Assembly (NCBI GenBank): GCA_016859345.1
Contig: CM029122.1
Location: 8,449,575 to 8,513,574, forward strand
Length of the DNA: 64,000 bases
DNA from: Istiophorus platypterus
Taxonomy: Eukaryota > Chordata > Actinopteri > Istiophoriformes > Istiophoridae
Direction of reading: 5' to 3'
Below the pieces are notes generated by a model. That model was given only the letters and a program-made list of their open reading frames with translations, did not search any database and had not been told where the DNA came from. A program made the position numbers and the translations under genes. Below, piece by piece: positions 11,466 through 24,423 of this stretch (its first letter is position 1; the number at the start of each line of letters is the position of its first letter).

Positions 11466-14400
11466 TTGCTGGGACATGGACTCTTTACTTTTTGTTTTAC
11501 TTTGTACTTTGTCCATGGCTTGAAATATAGGACATGGAAAATTTCACAAGTTTCTCATCTTATTTAGTTTGGCTGTCAGTCAAAAATTATACCCAACAAC
11601 TGGACTGATGAGATAAACCCAAGAAAAAGAGGCACTGGAAGGCAAATATATTGTTACCTATGGACAGAGCCAAGCTCCTTTTCCCTGTTTCCGGTCTTGA
11701 TGGCAGGCTAAACGGCAGCTACATATTTATTGTACAGACGTGAGAAAGCTTTGAATCTTCTCCTCCGACACAGGGAAAGAAAGAAATTTAAAATATTTCC
11801 CATAATGTTAAGCTATTACTTTGAGTTTCTTTCTAGATTTCTGTGATAACAAAAGCGAATGTGAATTTTCACCGAATTGTACAGAAACCCTTCCTGGTTC
11901 ATCTTTGACCCCAGTGAACTTTCAAGTGGTGCAGCTACGTCGTTTCACAACACAGCTGAAGGTTTCAAAAGATTTTTTCCGTACACTCATTTTCATTTCG
12001 TAGTTTAGATTTTTCACTTGTTTAAAACCTGTGTGGTTTTTCTGAACACTCCAAACACTCCACCACATTCCCAGTGGCCACAAAATAAAATCTGGTGATG
12101 TAAAATGTCAGTGTAAATTTTGGGAAGGATTGCAGTGGCTATGGAAACAGACCCGGGTCTCGTTTTCTTCCTTTTTAGTCCTTCGCCTAAGTAATTCTTA
12201 GCCACAATGCCTGAACAAGGCAACCAAAAACTGTCCCTGGAAAAAAAAATACAGTAGGTGATACACTGAATTCATTTGAAAGATGTTGAGTCCTTAATGG
12301 GGTTTTTATCCAACCATCAGCTATTGGCTATCCAATAACCCTCACCTCCATGTATCCAGTAGAGGTGCAGAGAAGCATTTAAAAGAGCCATAACCAACTG
12401 AACGACTCCTGGGGGAGGCTGCTCTGGCTGACGTACGTTTCTCTGGGGTCTCTGAGATCGAACTGCACAGGGCTTATGTTCTCCCTCGTCCGCCTGCCCG
12501 GCCTGTTGGGCCCCTTACCACAGCTTTCCAAAAAGACCCCCAAGCGATGCTGTATTCAGCCAGGCCGAGCAGTAAGCTGAAATTAAAGCTGTTTCACTGC
12601 GGTTAGTTAAATAGTTGGACAGTGAGAGCATGGGGTGGCCCCGAGTCAAGGCTAAGGCTGTCTGGGCTAGTGAGTGGAAATCTCAAAGAAAAAAAAAAAA
12701 TGTAGGGGAGGGGAGAGGGGAACATGCAAAATAAAGGATTTTGGGGAAACTCTCATAGTGACCTGGTTAGAGGGTTTCTGGGATTTTGAACTAGGAAAGG
12801 GATGTGGGTATACTCTCTAGTACTGCATATCTGTTAAGTTTACTGTCACTGCTCCTTTTGCGCGCTGGTATAGCAGCCCTGTGGAAAGGAATGCATTACA
12901 TAAGATGATAAGATATCCACCCAGCAGGACATACACAGAGGCAGCATTAGGAGGCTCAGTGGTCATCTAAAAGTGAGAAAAGGAGAGGAGCCTGAGAGTA
13001 GCTGGATGGGTCACCAAGGAAATATAACAATAGTGCTATGTTCTTCAGCTCCTATGTAAAAACACATCAGCAACCATCATCCAAAATATGTAATACTTGC
13101 TTAATTTTTTCCAGTGGCTCTATAATTAGTTGGTAGCAATACAACAAAAAATGCTGATCATGTGGCCGTCTGAGTGTTAGATGGCCTGCGGCTTGACTAC
13201 AGCTACAGAGTTGGAAATGTTTATTGAATTATATAACTCCTTGGCCTAAATCTTGGCTAGAGAGCAAGGGGTGGATCTACAAGGTCCCTCTACCCCCCAT
13301 GAGTTGCTAGGTTTAACCTCGAGTCCAGCCTGCATTCTTCAGCTTCCCCTCACCACGTTCCGAGGAGATCTGTGTGCTTTTCATGGGAGGTGCTGCGAAG
13401 GGGGGGGGGGGGGTCTCGATACAAAATTGAATCAAAACCCACATCAAATTTGTCAGCAGCAAGTTTCCTGACAGATGATTTCATCGCCGGGGCCCCTGGG
13501 CTCTCAATCAGAGCGCACGCTGAGAGTATATGTGCAATCATAATCACAATATTGCTTTTGCTTTTATTTTCTATTTTTATGCGTGTTGGATCCAGTACAA
13601 GAGAAACGTTTTTCCTTAATGTTTCCAGGTTATAGTGAATTGGCCATACTTAATGACTGGAATGGTGGAAAGTAAATTCCTACGCCAAGTTCCTTTAAAT
13701 CCACAGGGGGTTCACGCAGCGTATGGATCAGTCTTCCAAGAGGAACGAAGCCAAGACATCTGTGTGACTAGCAGGGACTGATCCCCTCTACCAGAACACT
13801 GGGAATAGGAAAACCAGGATTATCTGGTCACATTGCATATCATGGGCGTATATTTCTCCGCACAATATTACATGCCCTGCCTCACTGCTATCCACAAAAC
13901 GCTCCGTGTCAAATTCATTATGCAATTTGAATAATACTACCCAATTAGCATGTACTGATAAATGTGCACACATATTTGTGAGGTGGAACTCTTTTGTGGA
14001 CAAGCATTCATAATCATATCCGAAAATTTGTAGCAAAGGGAAACACTCGTCGACAATGTGTCTTTCCCCACACTAATCTATTCTGTGTGGAGGTTTTCAT
14101 TACCCACTATCCACTGTGTTCCTGTTCAGTGGGGTCTCTGTGCCCAGTTAAGAGTCCCACTAGCCTGAGGGTAAAAGGATGGTGACGGGGATGACGGGAG
14201 AGCAGAGCTTAACTATTTCACTGCATTATGTTGAACACTTGCAATAATGCTGCAAAAGGGGAAGATTATTTCATCACCCCATGATTACGATGCTTGTAAT
14301 TTGACTTTGTATGTTGAGTAAATCAAAGATTTTTGTGATGGCGGATGTCCGTTGGGGAGACGCCGTAAAAATTCAGCCAGGGACGACGACATCGAGCAGT

Positions 14401-14622
14401 ACTGTGGTGTTGATTTGGAGCTTCACAGGGATTTGTCAGTGGACTCGGAGGTTTCAGTTGATGTATTTGCATGAGGGATATGAACCGTGCGGTGTGAGGC
14501 ACATGGGTACATGACGAGAGTCAATGTTTTTTACACGAGCGTACAGGAATGGAAGCTTGTGCTCTCACATATGTGACCTCCTGTGTCCTAGAATGCCGCC
14601 TCCACCCAACCACACCCCCCTG

Positions 14623-14623
<1 letters not shown>

Positions 14624-14660
<37 letters not shown>
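14624..14660. repeat. (AC)n microsatellite
   Basis: AC run. With the one at 14922-14962 it creates a His-Thr-rich 209-codon open frame that is not a gene. Confidence 0.95.
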
Positions 14661-14662
<2 letters not shown>

Positions 14663-14917
14663 CACACACACAAATGCACACGTATTCCACCCTAGACAGG
14701 CCAGGTTGCCAGAGCTACACAAACTCCCACCCATTAGCGGCAGGATTCCAGGATAACCATGGCAACCAGTCTCTCACCCCCGGGGAGACGAGCAGTAGAA
14801 CTGAAAGGCTCCATTCAATTTCCACATCCCAGTACAGCGCACACAAAAGGACACACATGCACACTTTTCACACACTAACACACACTCACTGTCAAGTACA
14901 CACTTACACTGATTCAT

Positions 14918-14921
<4 letters not shown>

Positions 14922-14962
<41 letters not shown>
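14922..14962. repeat. (AC)n microsatellite
   Basis: AC run of about 40 bases, preceded by diffuse cacac sequence. Confidence 0.95.
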
Positions 14963-14966
<4 letters not shown>

Positions 14967-17540
14967 TGGACACGTCCAACGCAACCCACTTGCTCTAACA
15001 GCCTCGCAGTCACTCCAGCCTTCCCTGCCTGCCTCCACCGGGGTGAGTGGGAGCTTGTTAGAGAGACCGCACACTACATCCTCTCACCCACGGTCCTCGA
15101 CTGCACATGCACAGCGCGCCAGCAAAACATTAATTACACCTCACTCATTGTGATTAGACACACTTTCGGAGGAAGTCGACAGACTCTTTATTTCATGCAC
15201 AAAGATTATCATTCTCTCTCCGCGGAGGCATGAGACATCTGCTCGGCGACAGAGTGCCCAACAGGGCCACATCATCTAGCTGCATCCACAGTGACAATAT
15301 GGCCTTTGCATTCTTGTCTACCACTGGCATTGTGTCGCATGGCAGGCACAGGATGGTGGCGTTGGTATCGTGTAGAGTCGTTTTTCATCGGGCACCTCCT
15401 CAGTAGCTCTTCCGGGCACACAAAATAAAGTTTTCGAGAGAAATTGTGTAACACAGAGCGACGGCATGAGGAAATATTGGTATGTGATAATAAAGAGAAG
15501 TGCCGTTACAGTATCACTTCAGTGGCTATTAAGGATGGAGTAATGATCTCTGGTGAAAGCTCCATCCCACCTGAGTGGGTGCGCAGCGCGCTCCCCAAGT
15601 CTCCTCCGTCTCAAACAGAAGATTGTGTGCACTGGGGGTTAACCACGAGGAGAGAGAAAAGGTTAATGACGCTCAGTGGGAAATCAAGCTCCTAGTATCA
15701 GAGATAGTATCACAGGAAATGGATAGATCGGGGTGGAAGGGATTGGGTAGGAATAGGCGAGGAGAGGGGAGCAGATACGAATCTGAGAAAAATTAAAGAA
15801 AGCGGAGTAAAGGTAGGGGCAGAATGAGACAGTCACGGAAATATAAATGACAGGCAGACAAAGCTCAGAGGCTCAGGGTGTTGATTATCTCCTGCTCACA
15901 TTAGAGCCCACACAGACCATTAGATGTGAGCCCAGCTTGAATCAATTTGGAAATTATCTATTCAAGAAAATCTTGAGTGGTGAGCACACAGCACTCAGCC
16001 TTTTACCAACTCAATACTGGTTGTTGTTTTTTTGGGTTTTTGTTTTTTCTCTGTTATCTCGTGGCAGATAGCAGGGAGGGGAAGGCGTGTGAGAGTGCAG
16101 CGTCTTGTTTAGATGGATGGACAGGTGGGAGGACTGGCAGAAATTAGGTCAGCAAATATTCCAAAAGGGCGCGGTGTTGTTTTGGAAACAATGTAGGAGG
16201 GCGAGCGGGGAGCGAGGAAAGATCTGGAACAAGGGAGGGATGGAGGAAGAGTGGAGTGAGGCTGGCACTAATGACGGGTGCGCCCAGGGCCACACAAGTA
16301 CAGCTGTCTCCCCTCCCAACTTCAGCAATGTCAGATTCAGCATAATAAAACCCAGTGTGTTGGTCTGTGCTAACAGGAACAGCTGGGTGGCTTGGTGGAA
16401 TAGAAAAAAAAAGAAAAAAGTGTACGAGGGGAGAGGAGAATTGTGCATCACCAAACTCTACCGTCTCTGCTCCGAGGCTGTGGAGTTTCCTGAACACGTC
16501 CGAGCGATGCTCAGGAATTAGCCATTTAGAAAAAGATCAAGTGGTGGCGGACGCTTTAAACCCCTGGACAGCTTGGACGAATCACTTTGTTTTCAATGAG
16601 TTTCCAGTGGCTGACGTCAGAGTGTGTCCAGAGCGAGGTGAGTCACCCATATGCAGACTCTGCCCACCACCTCGTCTTTGTGTTTGTGCCCCTGTTGGCC
16701 CTGTGAGAAGGAGGTGCACACTCACACGTTGCATGATGTCAGAAGCACCTCTCCGGCCTCCGCTCACGCCCAGTTTCCCATTCTCGCTGATGTCACACGT
16801 CCAGGCCTTAAGGGGCTTAACCCTGGACATGCAAGCGGATAAAGTCGGCCCTAAGGCTATCTATGCCGGACTTGATCTTTGCATGTTATTTGCACTTTTA
16901 TTGGATGGACCTACATGTAGGAGGATATCTGCTTGTCTGACTCACTCCTTGTCTGTCTGACCACCCCCTCTTTCCAGCCTGCCAGCATCCTCTTTGTGTC
17001 TCTCCTCCTCTCTCGCCTGTGTTTGTCTTAATCATTGCTGAGGTGATGTGGGCCAGGCAGAACCAGTGGATAATGTGATTAGAAGGGGCTCGGGCGCGCA
17101 GTCTCAACTCCGATCACTCCCGTCATCTGGGACTTCAGTCCCATTTGTTGGGGATCTCCAGGTGGAATTCGGCCTTGATAAGATCTTCGGCCTTGTTACG
17201 TACGGCGTTTGAGCGTCACCTCTTTTTAGGGCCCGTTTTCATAAATGCGTGTATGTACGCGTGCACCTGCCCCGTCCGAGATGCCTGCGAGTACAGCCAC
17301 GGGGCACGGAGACTAAACGGGAATAGGGGGTTGGGCACGGGCGACATGTCTGGGGCGGTTAAAAGTGCATGTATGTGTGTGCATATGTCCCCGCGTGCGC
17401 ATGCAACTAAGGATAAAGTGTGTGTTTTTCAGGGCTCAGAGGCTAGACAGATGAGAGAAGAGTGAGATCAGGGGTAAGTAAGCCGTCCCCAGCCAGCATG
17501 CGCATGCGCTGCAGCCCGGGATTTGGGGTTTGCCAGACGC

Positions 17541-17574
17541 TGGGGGGGGGGGGGGGGGGGAGGGGGGAAGGGGC
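17541..17574. repeat. Poly-G tract
   Basis: About 20 consecutive G followed by a further G-rich segment (aggggggaagggg). Able to form G-quadruplex structures. Confidence 0.9.
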
Positions 17575-18035
17575 TCTCGGCAGGAAAAAAAAAGAAGAAA
17601 GAGGAGGACATGACAACATGCATGTTATGTCAAAAGAGTTTCCAGGCAGTGTTTGTGGTTCGGTGGTTGGGATGGGTGATGGAAAGAACCAAAACCACGG
17701 GACCAGACTAGTCTGTCTTCTTGGAAATTGGGTGTACGTGTTTGGTTCTTCTCTCTCTTTCTTCATTACGCATGGCCCTCTTCCCCGTTCTGTCGCTCCT
17801 GTCGCTGTGTGGCTCTGCTCTCACTCTCAGCTGGCACAGGCAGGTACAGAGAGAGAAAAGGGAGTGTAAAAGCACTCTGTAAAGACTCTGTCTGTCAACA
17901 ACCAAAAAAAACATGTCAGTGTGTGTGTGCGTGTGTAGGCTGTGTGCACACGCCGACACTGCGCGATGTGTGACGGGCTGATTGGAATCCGAGGGTACAG
18001 TGAAGAGTGAAGAGTTTAGCCTCAAGCCTCAGAGA

Positions 18036-18075
18036 AGCAGCTGGTTTATCTGCAAAGCAGCTGGTTTATCTGCAA
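18036..18075. repeat. Perfect 20-base tandem duplication
   Basis: The unit agcagctggtttatctgcaa occurs twice head to tail with no mismatch. It contains an E-box (CAGCTG) and a GATA core (TTATC on the plus strand). Confidence 0.95.
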
Positions 18076-18596
18076 AGCGGTGGGGGAAAGGATGGGAAAG
18101 AAATAGAGAGAAAAATGTGTCTGTGTGTGTGTGTGTTCCTGGCCTCAGGGGAGCCAACTCCTCTCTCTGGACTAGGCTGAGCCCACCTGAGTCTCTCTCC
18201 CACCCCTCCAGCTGTTTCCCTCACCTCCTCCAAACCTTCCTCCCCCATCCACCCTTACCTCCATCCTCCAAAATCCACTAACTCCCAGTCTCCCTTCAAC
18301 AACAATCCCGGTGCCACTGTGCTCGCCGAGCCCAGCAACCGTGCTCTGAATGTATTTCTGCAGTCGTGCAATGTTTGTGCTTTCACCTCCAAAGCACATT
18401 ATTGATTTGAATTGCAGATAATCAGGCTGCAAAGTAAAACTTGAGCTGTTGCATAGAAATTCCCTGACCTGTAATACTTTGCACTGACAGCTGTGGCCCA
18501 GTGTTTTCTACTGAAACGACTCCAGCTTTTAGACTGCGCCACAAGTGGAGCAGTATGAATTCCCATATAAGGCAGGAGGACCCTTTCTAACCTCCT

Positions 18597-18640
18597 CCCT
18601 CCTCCTCCTCCTCTTCCTCCTCCACCACTCTCTTTTCAAC
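18597..18640. repeat. (CCT)n low-complexity tract
   Basis: Pyrimidine-only CCT repeats. Confidence 0.85.
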
Positions 18641-18722
18641 CCCCTCACTCCTTCACTGCAACCAGCTAATACTGTCAGCTCACTCTTCCCTTTCTGCTGA
18701 GACCATGGTCTAATGCCCTTAA

Positions 18723-18723
<1 letters not shown>

Positions 18724-18760
<37 letters not shown>
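18724..18760. repeat. (AC)n microsatellite
   Basis: AC run of 37 bases. Confidence 0.97.
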
Positions 18761-18762
<2 letters not shown>

Positions 18763-19493
18763 TACATGAGCAAATATCATATAGAGGGTTGCCTGAGAGC
18801 AACAGTCCTGTCTCAAATACTGGTGGGCATTTTTTCTGTTTGATAACTGATACTTGTCATTTTTTGTTTTTAGTCTGTCATTCAGTAAATTACAGAAAGA
18901 GCCACAACACGGTAAATATTATATTAAAACTTCAGACCAAGCCTTATAAATCCAATGGGAGGGATGAGACGAGCGGGAAGCGGAGTGGGAGGTAGGGATG
19001 GATTGAAGGGTGAAGATACTGAAAACGGAGAGAGAGAGGAAAAAAAAACACAAGCAGAGCTGATAAGGCCCTCGGCAGAGGAAGTGTCGTTCTCAGCCAA
19101 TCCCCAGTGGAATCCCAGTATCCCACTCTTCCCCTGCTGCAGGATGTGTCCCCGTGTGGGAATACGCAAGGAATGTGGCCCCTTTTGTTTAGTGTGCGAT
19201 AGGCTCCTAGTTGGCGGTCATTTGTGTGTCTTATGTGTGACAAGCTCCAGGCTTGGCAGAAGCTGATCAGAGCAACATTAAGCAGTCCTTTCTGGGTAAG
19301 ACCCTCCTAGGAAAACAATGACTGGTCTTATGGCTGCTATCTTTCAAAGCCCCTCCTTGGCTGATGGAGCACTTGCTGGGCTCTCGCTGTGCTTCATATC
19401 CATGGACTACAGATTAAACTAGAAAATGTGCTCGGTAGAGTGCTCAGTACCGCCGCCAAGGCCAATGTCAAACAACATACACCAGACTCCAGG

Positions 19494-19705
19494 AAAAAAA
19501 AAAAAAAAAAAAAAAATTAAAATTCATAGCCAATGATACTGATCTGCCCCAAAATGTAATAGGTTCTTCCCTGGAACGTGCACTTTTCCTCCACCAAGTT
19601 CAGTGCAAATCGGTTCAGTACTTTTTGTGTAATCCTGCTGACAATCAAACGAAAGGACACGGGTGTTACATAACCGCCTTGGCAGAGGTAACAAAGGCCT
19701 AAGAA
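19494..19705 (-). mobile_element. Interspersed repeat remnant with adjoining A-tract
   Basis: A run of about 22 A (19495-19516) is followed by atactgatctgccccaaa, caaatcggttcagtact, tgtgtaatcctgctgac and acataaccgccttggcag. The last phrase resembles the ending ('cataacctccttggcggagg') of a widespread fish interspersed repeat that I recall. It is divergent and probably truncated. Two short open frames on the minus strand here are not genes. Confidence 0.5.
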
Positions 19706-19714
19706 GGAACATAC

Positions 19715-19830
19715 ATCATTGGTTACCAACTTTTTTTTAGCCAGATGTACCCCTAAAGCCCCATCGGATTATCTCAAGTACCCCTTCACTGACACCACTC
19801 ATCCCGTTCCAAAAGTGTTCACTTCAACTG
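19715..19830. repeat. Possible interspersed repeat remnant (ttggttaccaac... type)
   Basis: Phrases ttggttaccaactttttt and gatgtacccctaaagcccc resemble the common vertebrate hAT-like terminal phrase 'ggttcccaacctttttggcc...gtacccc'. Similarity is from memory and limited to this short span, so it could be chance. Confidence 0.3.
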
Positions 19831-20758
19831 GATCTTATTTAACGCTGTCATTTATCTTAAAGTGGATGGTGTCAAATTAATCTTTTCATTCAACTGAACT
19901 TTTCATGTTTAGATGGTTTGGTGAAGTTTACTGGATGTTTCAACCTCTGTCATATGGTCACTTTCAGTTCCCTAAAATGAAAGAAAGCAAGAAAGAAAGA
20001 AAGAAAGAAAAAGAAAAGTAATAATTATATATAAATATATATGAAAATATTTATCCAGTATTTTTTATTTTCATTTTACCCAATACTTTTTTTCATCTGA
20101 TACTTTAAACATTAGCTGTTTAAAAAGCTTTTTTCATTCCTTTTAGCTATTTTAAGAACTCATCCATCCCTATTAACTATTTCAGCAGTTTACCCATCAC
20201 TTTAAACTATATAAAATTCAAAATTTCTCCACTACTCTTACATAACTGATAGACGTGCAAACTTGCCTAGACGTGCAAAAACTCATTTTCATGCATTTAT
20301 AGTAGCCACGTGCCCTTGGTTGGGTGAAAGTGATATCTTCATTTCATTCAACAGACCAACACTTCTTTCTTCAAGCATCTCGTGACTATTCCTTTCATTC
20401 ACTACAGCTAATTCACAAATGTACTCTAGGTTGAATGTTTGAGAAACAATGCACAGAGTACAATTTCACAGTCGAATCTTTTTCCTCTGGAGACCCATTG
20501 TTCTCTTTGCCCAAGGCGTTAACAAGAGTACAGTTCTTTAAAAAGCCTTTAGATAGACTCTCTAAAACTGTTGAAGGCTACCTTGACCTTTTACGCAATA
20601 GTACGTCTACACAGAGAGACCGTTTCAGCTCGCGGCGACGTCCTACACTTTGGAGTGCTACCTGGTAGAGCAGTAAGGGAATGTGCTTTCTTTGGGAGAG
20701 CTTACTGGGATGATAAGACATTCGAACATGAGTAGACAGAAAACAAGGCAAGGTGAGG
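19831..20758. other. Intergenic A/T-rich sequence
   Basis: Contains a (GAAA)n tract (about 19981-20018), AT-rich sequence (20025-20060) and recurrent phrases such as atactttaaac, catcactttaaac and ccactactcttac that look like degraded internal repetition. No gene is seen. Confidence 0.5.
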
Positions 20759-23291
20759 TTTATTGAAGAATTCATGACAGTTCCTTTGTGTAGCCCTCAT
20801 GTTGACAGTCGTTTCTTAAAACACAGTGATACGAGCACTATTTAGTAGTCAGGACTTGGAGCACCTGATGTAAAATAAGGACCTTCGCTGACTACAACCA
20901 AGTGCTTTTCATTATATATCAACAAAACGGTCTCATGTCTCCGATTAATGGAGAATAAAGGCCATCATTAATTTTTTTGGCACCACTTAATAAGCCGACA
21001 CGAAATAAACATTGTGTAATGATAAGTAAACATGTCTGCCTATGGTCTTTTTTTTTTTTCTTTTTTTTTTTTAGTGTCAAGTTTTTACCGCCGATATTTG
21101 GTATCTCTTTTCAAGCTTTCGTCTTAGTACAAACCTAAAGAATGCTGGACAGGTGTAGTGACAAAAAGGTTATCAACGTACAATACATCACAGCGTTTTG
21201 GGTGAATTCATTCACTTTTTCATCTTTTTCATTCATTCATCTTTTGAAAAAACAACCACGTCTTTGGTTCGATGATCAATTTCTATGATGCAAAAATACT
21301 AAATAAGCGAAATACAGGCAAAAAAAAGAGGCAGGAGAGCTGTCTGCAGCACTGTATCCTACGTATCCTTCAACAGAATTCAAGAGGAGTTGTTTGATAT
21401 GTTTCACTTGCTGAATTGTTGAGAGCAACCCTGCTGTTCAGATGCGACCATTTCTCTATCATTTAGAAGAGAAGCTTAGGTGCAAACGTCTACTTTTTAG
21501 GTCACCTAAATAACCACAAGAAAACCCTGACAGGCAACGTCGGGCCGAATTTATCAACCTATCCAATTTTTTTTCTGAATTAGCACAAAACACGCGGGAC
21601 CGCAAAAACATAAACACATTGCATCGCGTGGCAAAGGACTTAGGTTTGAGGATAAAAGCTTTACACTGACAACAGACACGAATGTGTCACCACAGCTCTT
21701 CACCAAGGACAGGAAGACTGACACCGTTCAAGATTTTTTTTTTTTTTTTGTCTTGACAGATGTCACCTTGGTTTTAATGTTCAGGTGCTGCTTGAAAGCC
21801 ACAGAGGTGGGACAAAACAAAACTGAGGAGACAGCCAGGGACACACTATGAATTCATTTCAACTGTCTGGCCACACACTCAGCCAGTCCACTGCGCAGCT
21901 TGTGTTTATGTGTGTGTACATACACTGTACATGTCTCAAAAGGAAACTGAAATGTCTTTACATTCTTATTTCCCCCGCGGTCTCTCTACTCGCCCAAACC
22001 CTTGAGTTTTACTGCAAACTGCGAACAGAACCGTGCCTGTGATCGACAGCATCACTACAGCTGATGTGCGCTGAGCCGCTGAGCCATGCAACACTTGCTG
22101 CTTGTAGTCCCGCATTCAGATGCTACGGTAGGAGGTGTTCCTAGTTCTGTCAACCCTTCTGCTGACATAAACAAAAGAGTCATACACACTCTTAGAACAG
22201 AAGCATGTGATGAACATTCTGCTCGCTGCTTCACCTTCGTCTTTTTTTCTTTCCGTGCCTCCCAGGGAGCCTGAACTCTGCCTCGGTGTCTGAGCGTTCT
22301 GCTGAAGCGAAGCAGCGCCGCGGTCAGTCACACAGGAAGCTGAGAAGGCAGACGACCTAACATCCTGCCTGAGCTTTGGAAGAAACACTTCCTCCTTAAA
22401 AAAAAAAAAAGTGCAAGCACTAAAAAAAACAAACTCTCACGTGAAGGCAATGGTGTAGTGCTGAGAGATGAGCAACCAGACACTATACATCTACTGAAAT
22501 TTAAAGGCCTAATATGGCAGACGTGTGTCCAGATGCTTCTGCGGTGAAGAAGAAAAAAAAAAAAAAACAGATTATCATCACAATGATCTTTGGAGGGAAA
22601 TTACATTCACAAACATTTCAAGTGAATAAAAGGAAATAACAAAGCATGTGATTAGCCTGAGGCAGAATTTCCATCACTGACACAAGTTCAAAAAGAACAA
22701 AAACAATGGGGTCTCAACTCCAGGATTTTGCACAACGGTAATGGCTATACGCTGTACCTGAGGTCCAAAGGATAGTTTGCCAACAGGCACCTTCTGTTCA
22801 CTGCTTTTATGGTTGCTACTGAGACTGGCAGTAAATACATCAAGGCAGTGCTCAAAAAGATTCGTAGAGGCAGACACATTTCTCACTTGTGTCAGTCTAG
22901 AAAATATCCCTGTGATTACCGAGATATGAATAGGGAAGGATGTTGGGCCTCTTGATCTCACCGCCCGACTGGCAGTGAAACAGATGAGACAGAGCAGCAG
23001 CTCTGCTCTGACAGAACAGTTTGTTTGCTAATATGACTGAAACCATCCTCCCACCCACTCTATTATCTGCTCAAAAGAAAGAAGAAAAAAAATACATAGA
23101 TATTTCCCATACAGTCTGCACATCTCAAGTCCAGACATCCCACATTTGCAAAGCGCTTACACTCTTGAGCAACAGTACAACAATAGCTGTGGAGCCCAGC
23201 AGCCTTCCAGTAAAAGCACTCTCCATTTGTTCACTTCAGTCTGTTTCTGTGCGTCCGCCCAGAGCAGCCAGCCCCCCCTCCCTGGTTGTCA
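20759..23291 (-). other. tbc1d4: TBC1D4 probable 3' untranslated region with candidate poly(A) signal
   Basis: After the stop at 23292 no further coding sequence is seen on the minus strand. The first canonical minus-strand AATAAA I noticed downstream is at 20764-20759 (tttatt on the plus strand), which would give a 3' UTR of about 2.5 kb. The stretch has several A/T homopolymer tracts (e.g. 22400, 22552, 21050, 21735). The end is inferred; transcripts could terminate earlier at a variant signal. Confidence 0.4.
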
Positions 23292-24423
23292 TCAGGGCTT
23301 CTTGGCCGCGGTTTTGGCTTTCCCGTTGGGTCCTGTTTTGATCTGGGTCATCTCCACATCTGTCAGGGTGTCAGGGGGAAGGCACGAGCGCATGCGTTCA
23401 ATGGTCTTCTGGTAAGCTGCCCTCTCTTGCTCCAGAGAGCGAATCATGTGCTTCATTTTGCTCTCCCGAGAAAGGAAGTTCTCCACGCTCGTCTCCAGCG
23501 TCTGAATCTTCTGCCGCGCAGCCTGGAGGACGGGGACATTGTATCTCAATAAATACGGGGTATATTACAAAGACAGTGAATTGGACAGAGGGTAGATAAG
23601 AAAGCTCGGGAGCTACATACACCGAGAGGTTAACTAGAAGTCAAGACTAGTATGACTTTGTTCTAGGCTTCATTATCTCAACAATAAAGTATTAATACAG
23701 AGCCGGTGGCTTGTGTAAATCACTTGTTAAATGCTATGGTAACAGTTTTTCGACACCAAGATTCTACAAAAATTTTCCTCATCACGTTAGAGATTAGAGA
23801 ATCTCAGTACCTCTTTGATTAATAAAAGGACCATGAGGTGTGAGTTTACCTGTCCTGCTGCACAGATTTACATACCCCTGATCAAAATGATATAGATGGA
23901 TTTGGAGGCTTCCTTTGTCTTTCGATCGCCTACGTTGTGTATTTAACTAATGTTTTGGCACCATCTATGGGCAGTGAGAGACATTACCAGGGGTAACTGC
24001 TGTGGATGTGTAAACAACATGACGGAGCTCCTCACCCGTTCAGCAAAAGAGGGAATTACAAAGTGACCAATAACTTAAAAACATCACAGATAAGTTCTCA
24101 CAATGATGCAGCTTTACAGTAATGAATAACGCTAGAATTTATATGACAAGCAATTGCATTTACACTAATGTTTATTAAAGGTAATGTACGAGGATGGCGG
24201 TATGGTTGCAGATATGAAAGGTAAGTTTGACCCTTATCCTCCATACCTGAAGTTTTTCCAGCAGGTCCATGTTCTGTTTCTTCAACTGCACATTAGTCTT
24301 TTCTAGTTTGTCGAGCCGGTCTGAGTCATCAGGCAACGGTCCTGCATCCAACATCTCATCCTGAAGGACGTGGTACTCCACCTCATATGCATGCAGCTGC
24401 TTGGAGATGTCCATCTCCATTAC
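23292..24423 (-). other. tbc1d4: TBC1D4 exons 22-23: C-terminal coiled coil and stop
   Basis: Residues 1123-1257. MEMDISKQLHAYEVEYHVLQDE is followed by leucine/lysine/glutamate heptad-like sequence (KLEKTNVQLKKQNMDLLEKL; then ARQKIQTLETSVENFLSRE and IRSLEQERAAYQKTIERMR), i.e. a coiled coil. The end is basic (KAKTAAKKP) with TGA at 23294-23292. A partial tandem duplication of the 11-mer aggtccaggca lies in the intron just upstream (24481-24503). Confidence 0.93.

Larger units (their letters stand above)
7691..19493. other. Intergenic, no gene recognised
   Basis: No family, exon or RNA gene could be supported. Open frames here are short, overlap microsatellites or lack any motif. High-complexity stretches with homeodomain-type cores (13925-13960, acccaattagcatg; 15880-15970) and the 12.3-12.7 kb stretch are candidates for conserved non-coding elements, which needs alignment to show. 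Homopolymers: poly-A 8799-8816, 8900-8912, 12690-12700; poly-G 13399-13412. Confidence 0.55.

Noticed and set aside
14524..15153. 209-codon plus-strand open frame
   Set aside because: Made of His/Thr from two (AC)n tracts and diffuse cacac sequence; no family motif.
16355..16960. 201-codon plus-strand open frame
   Set aside because: No recognised motif, overlaps other frames on both strands, no splice context or neighbour support; treated as chance.
1..20758. Search for KLF12 zinc-finger exons, tRNA or rRNA genes
   Set aside because: No C2H2 linker-type sequence and no tRNA box pair that I could support by eye.
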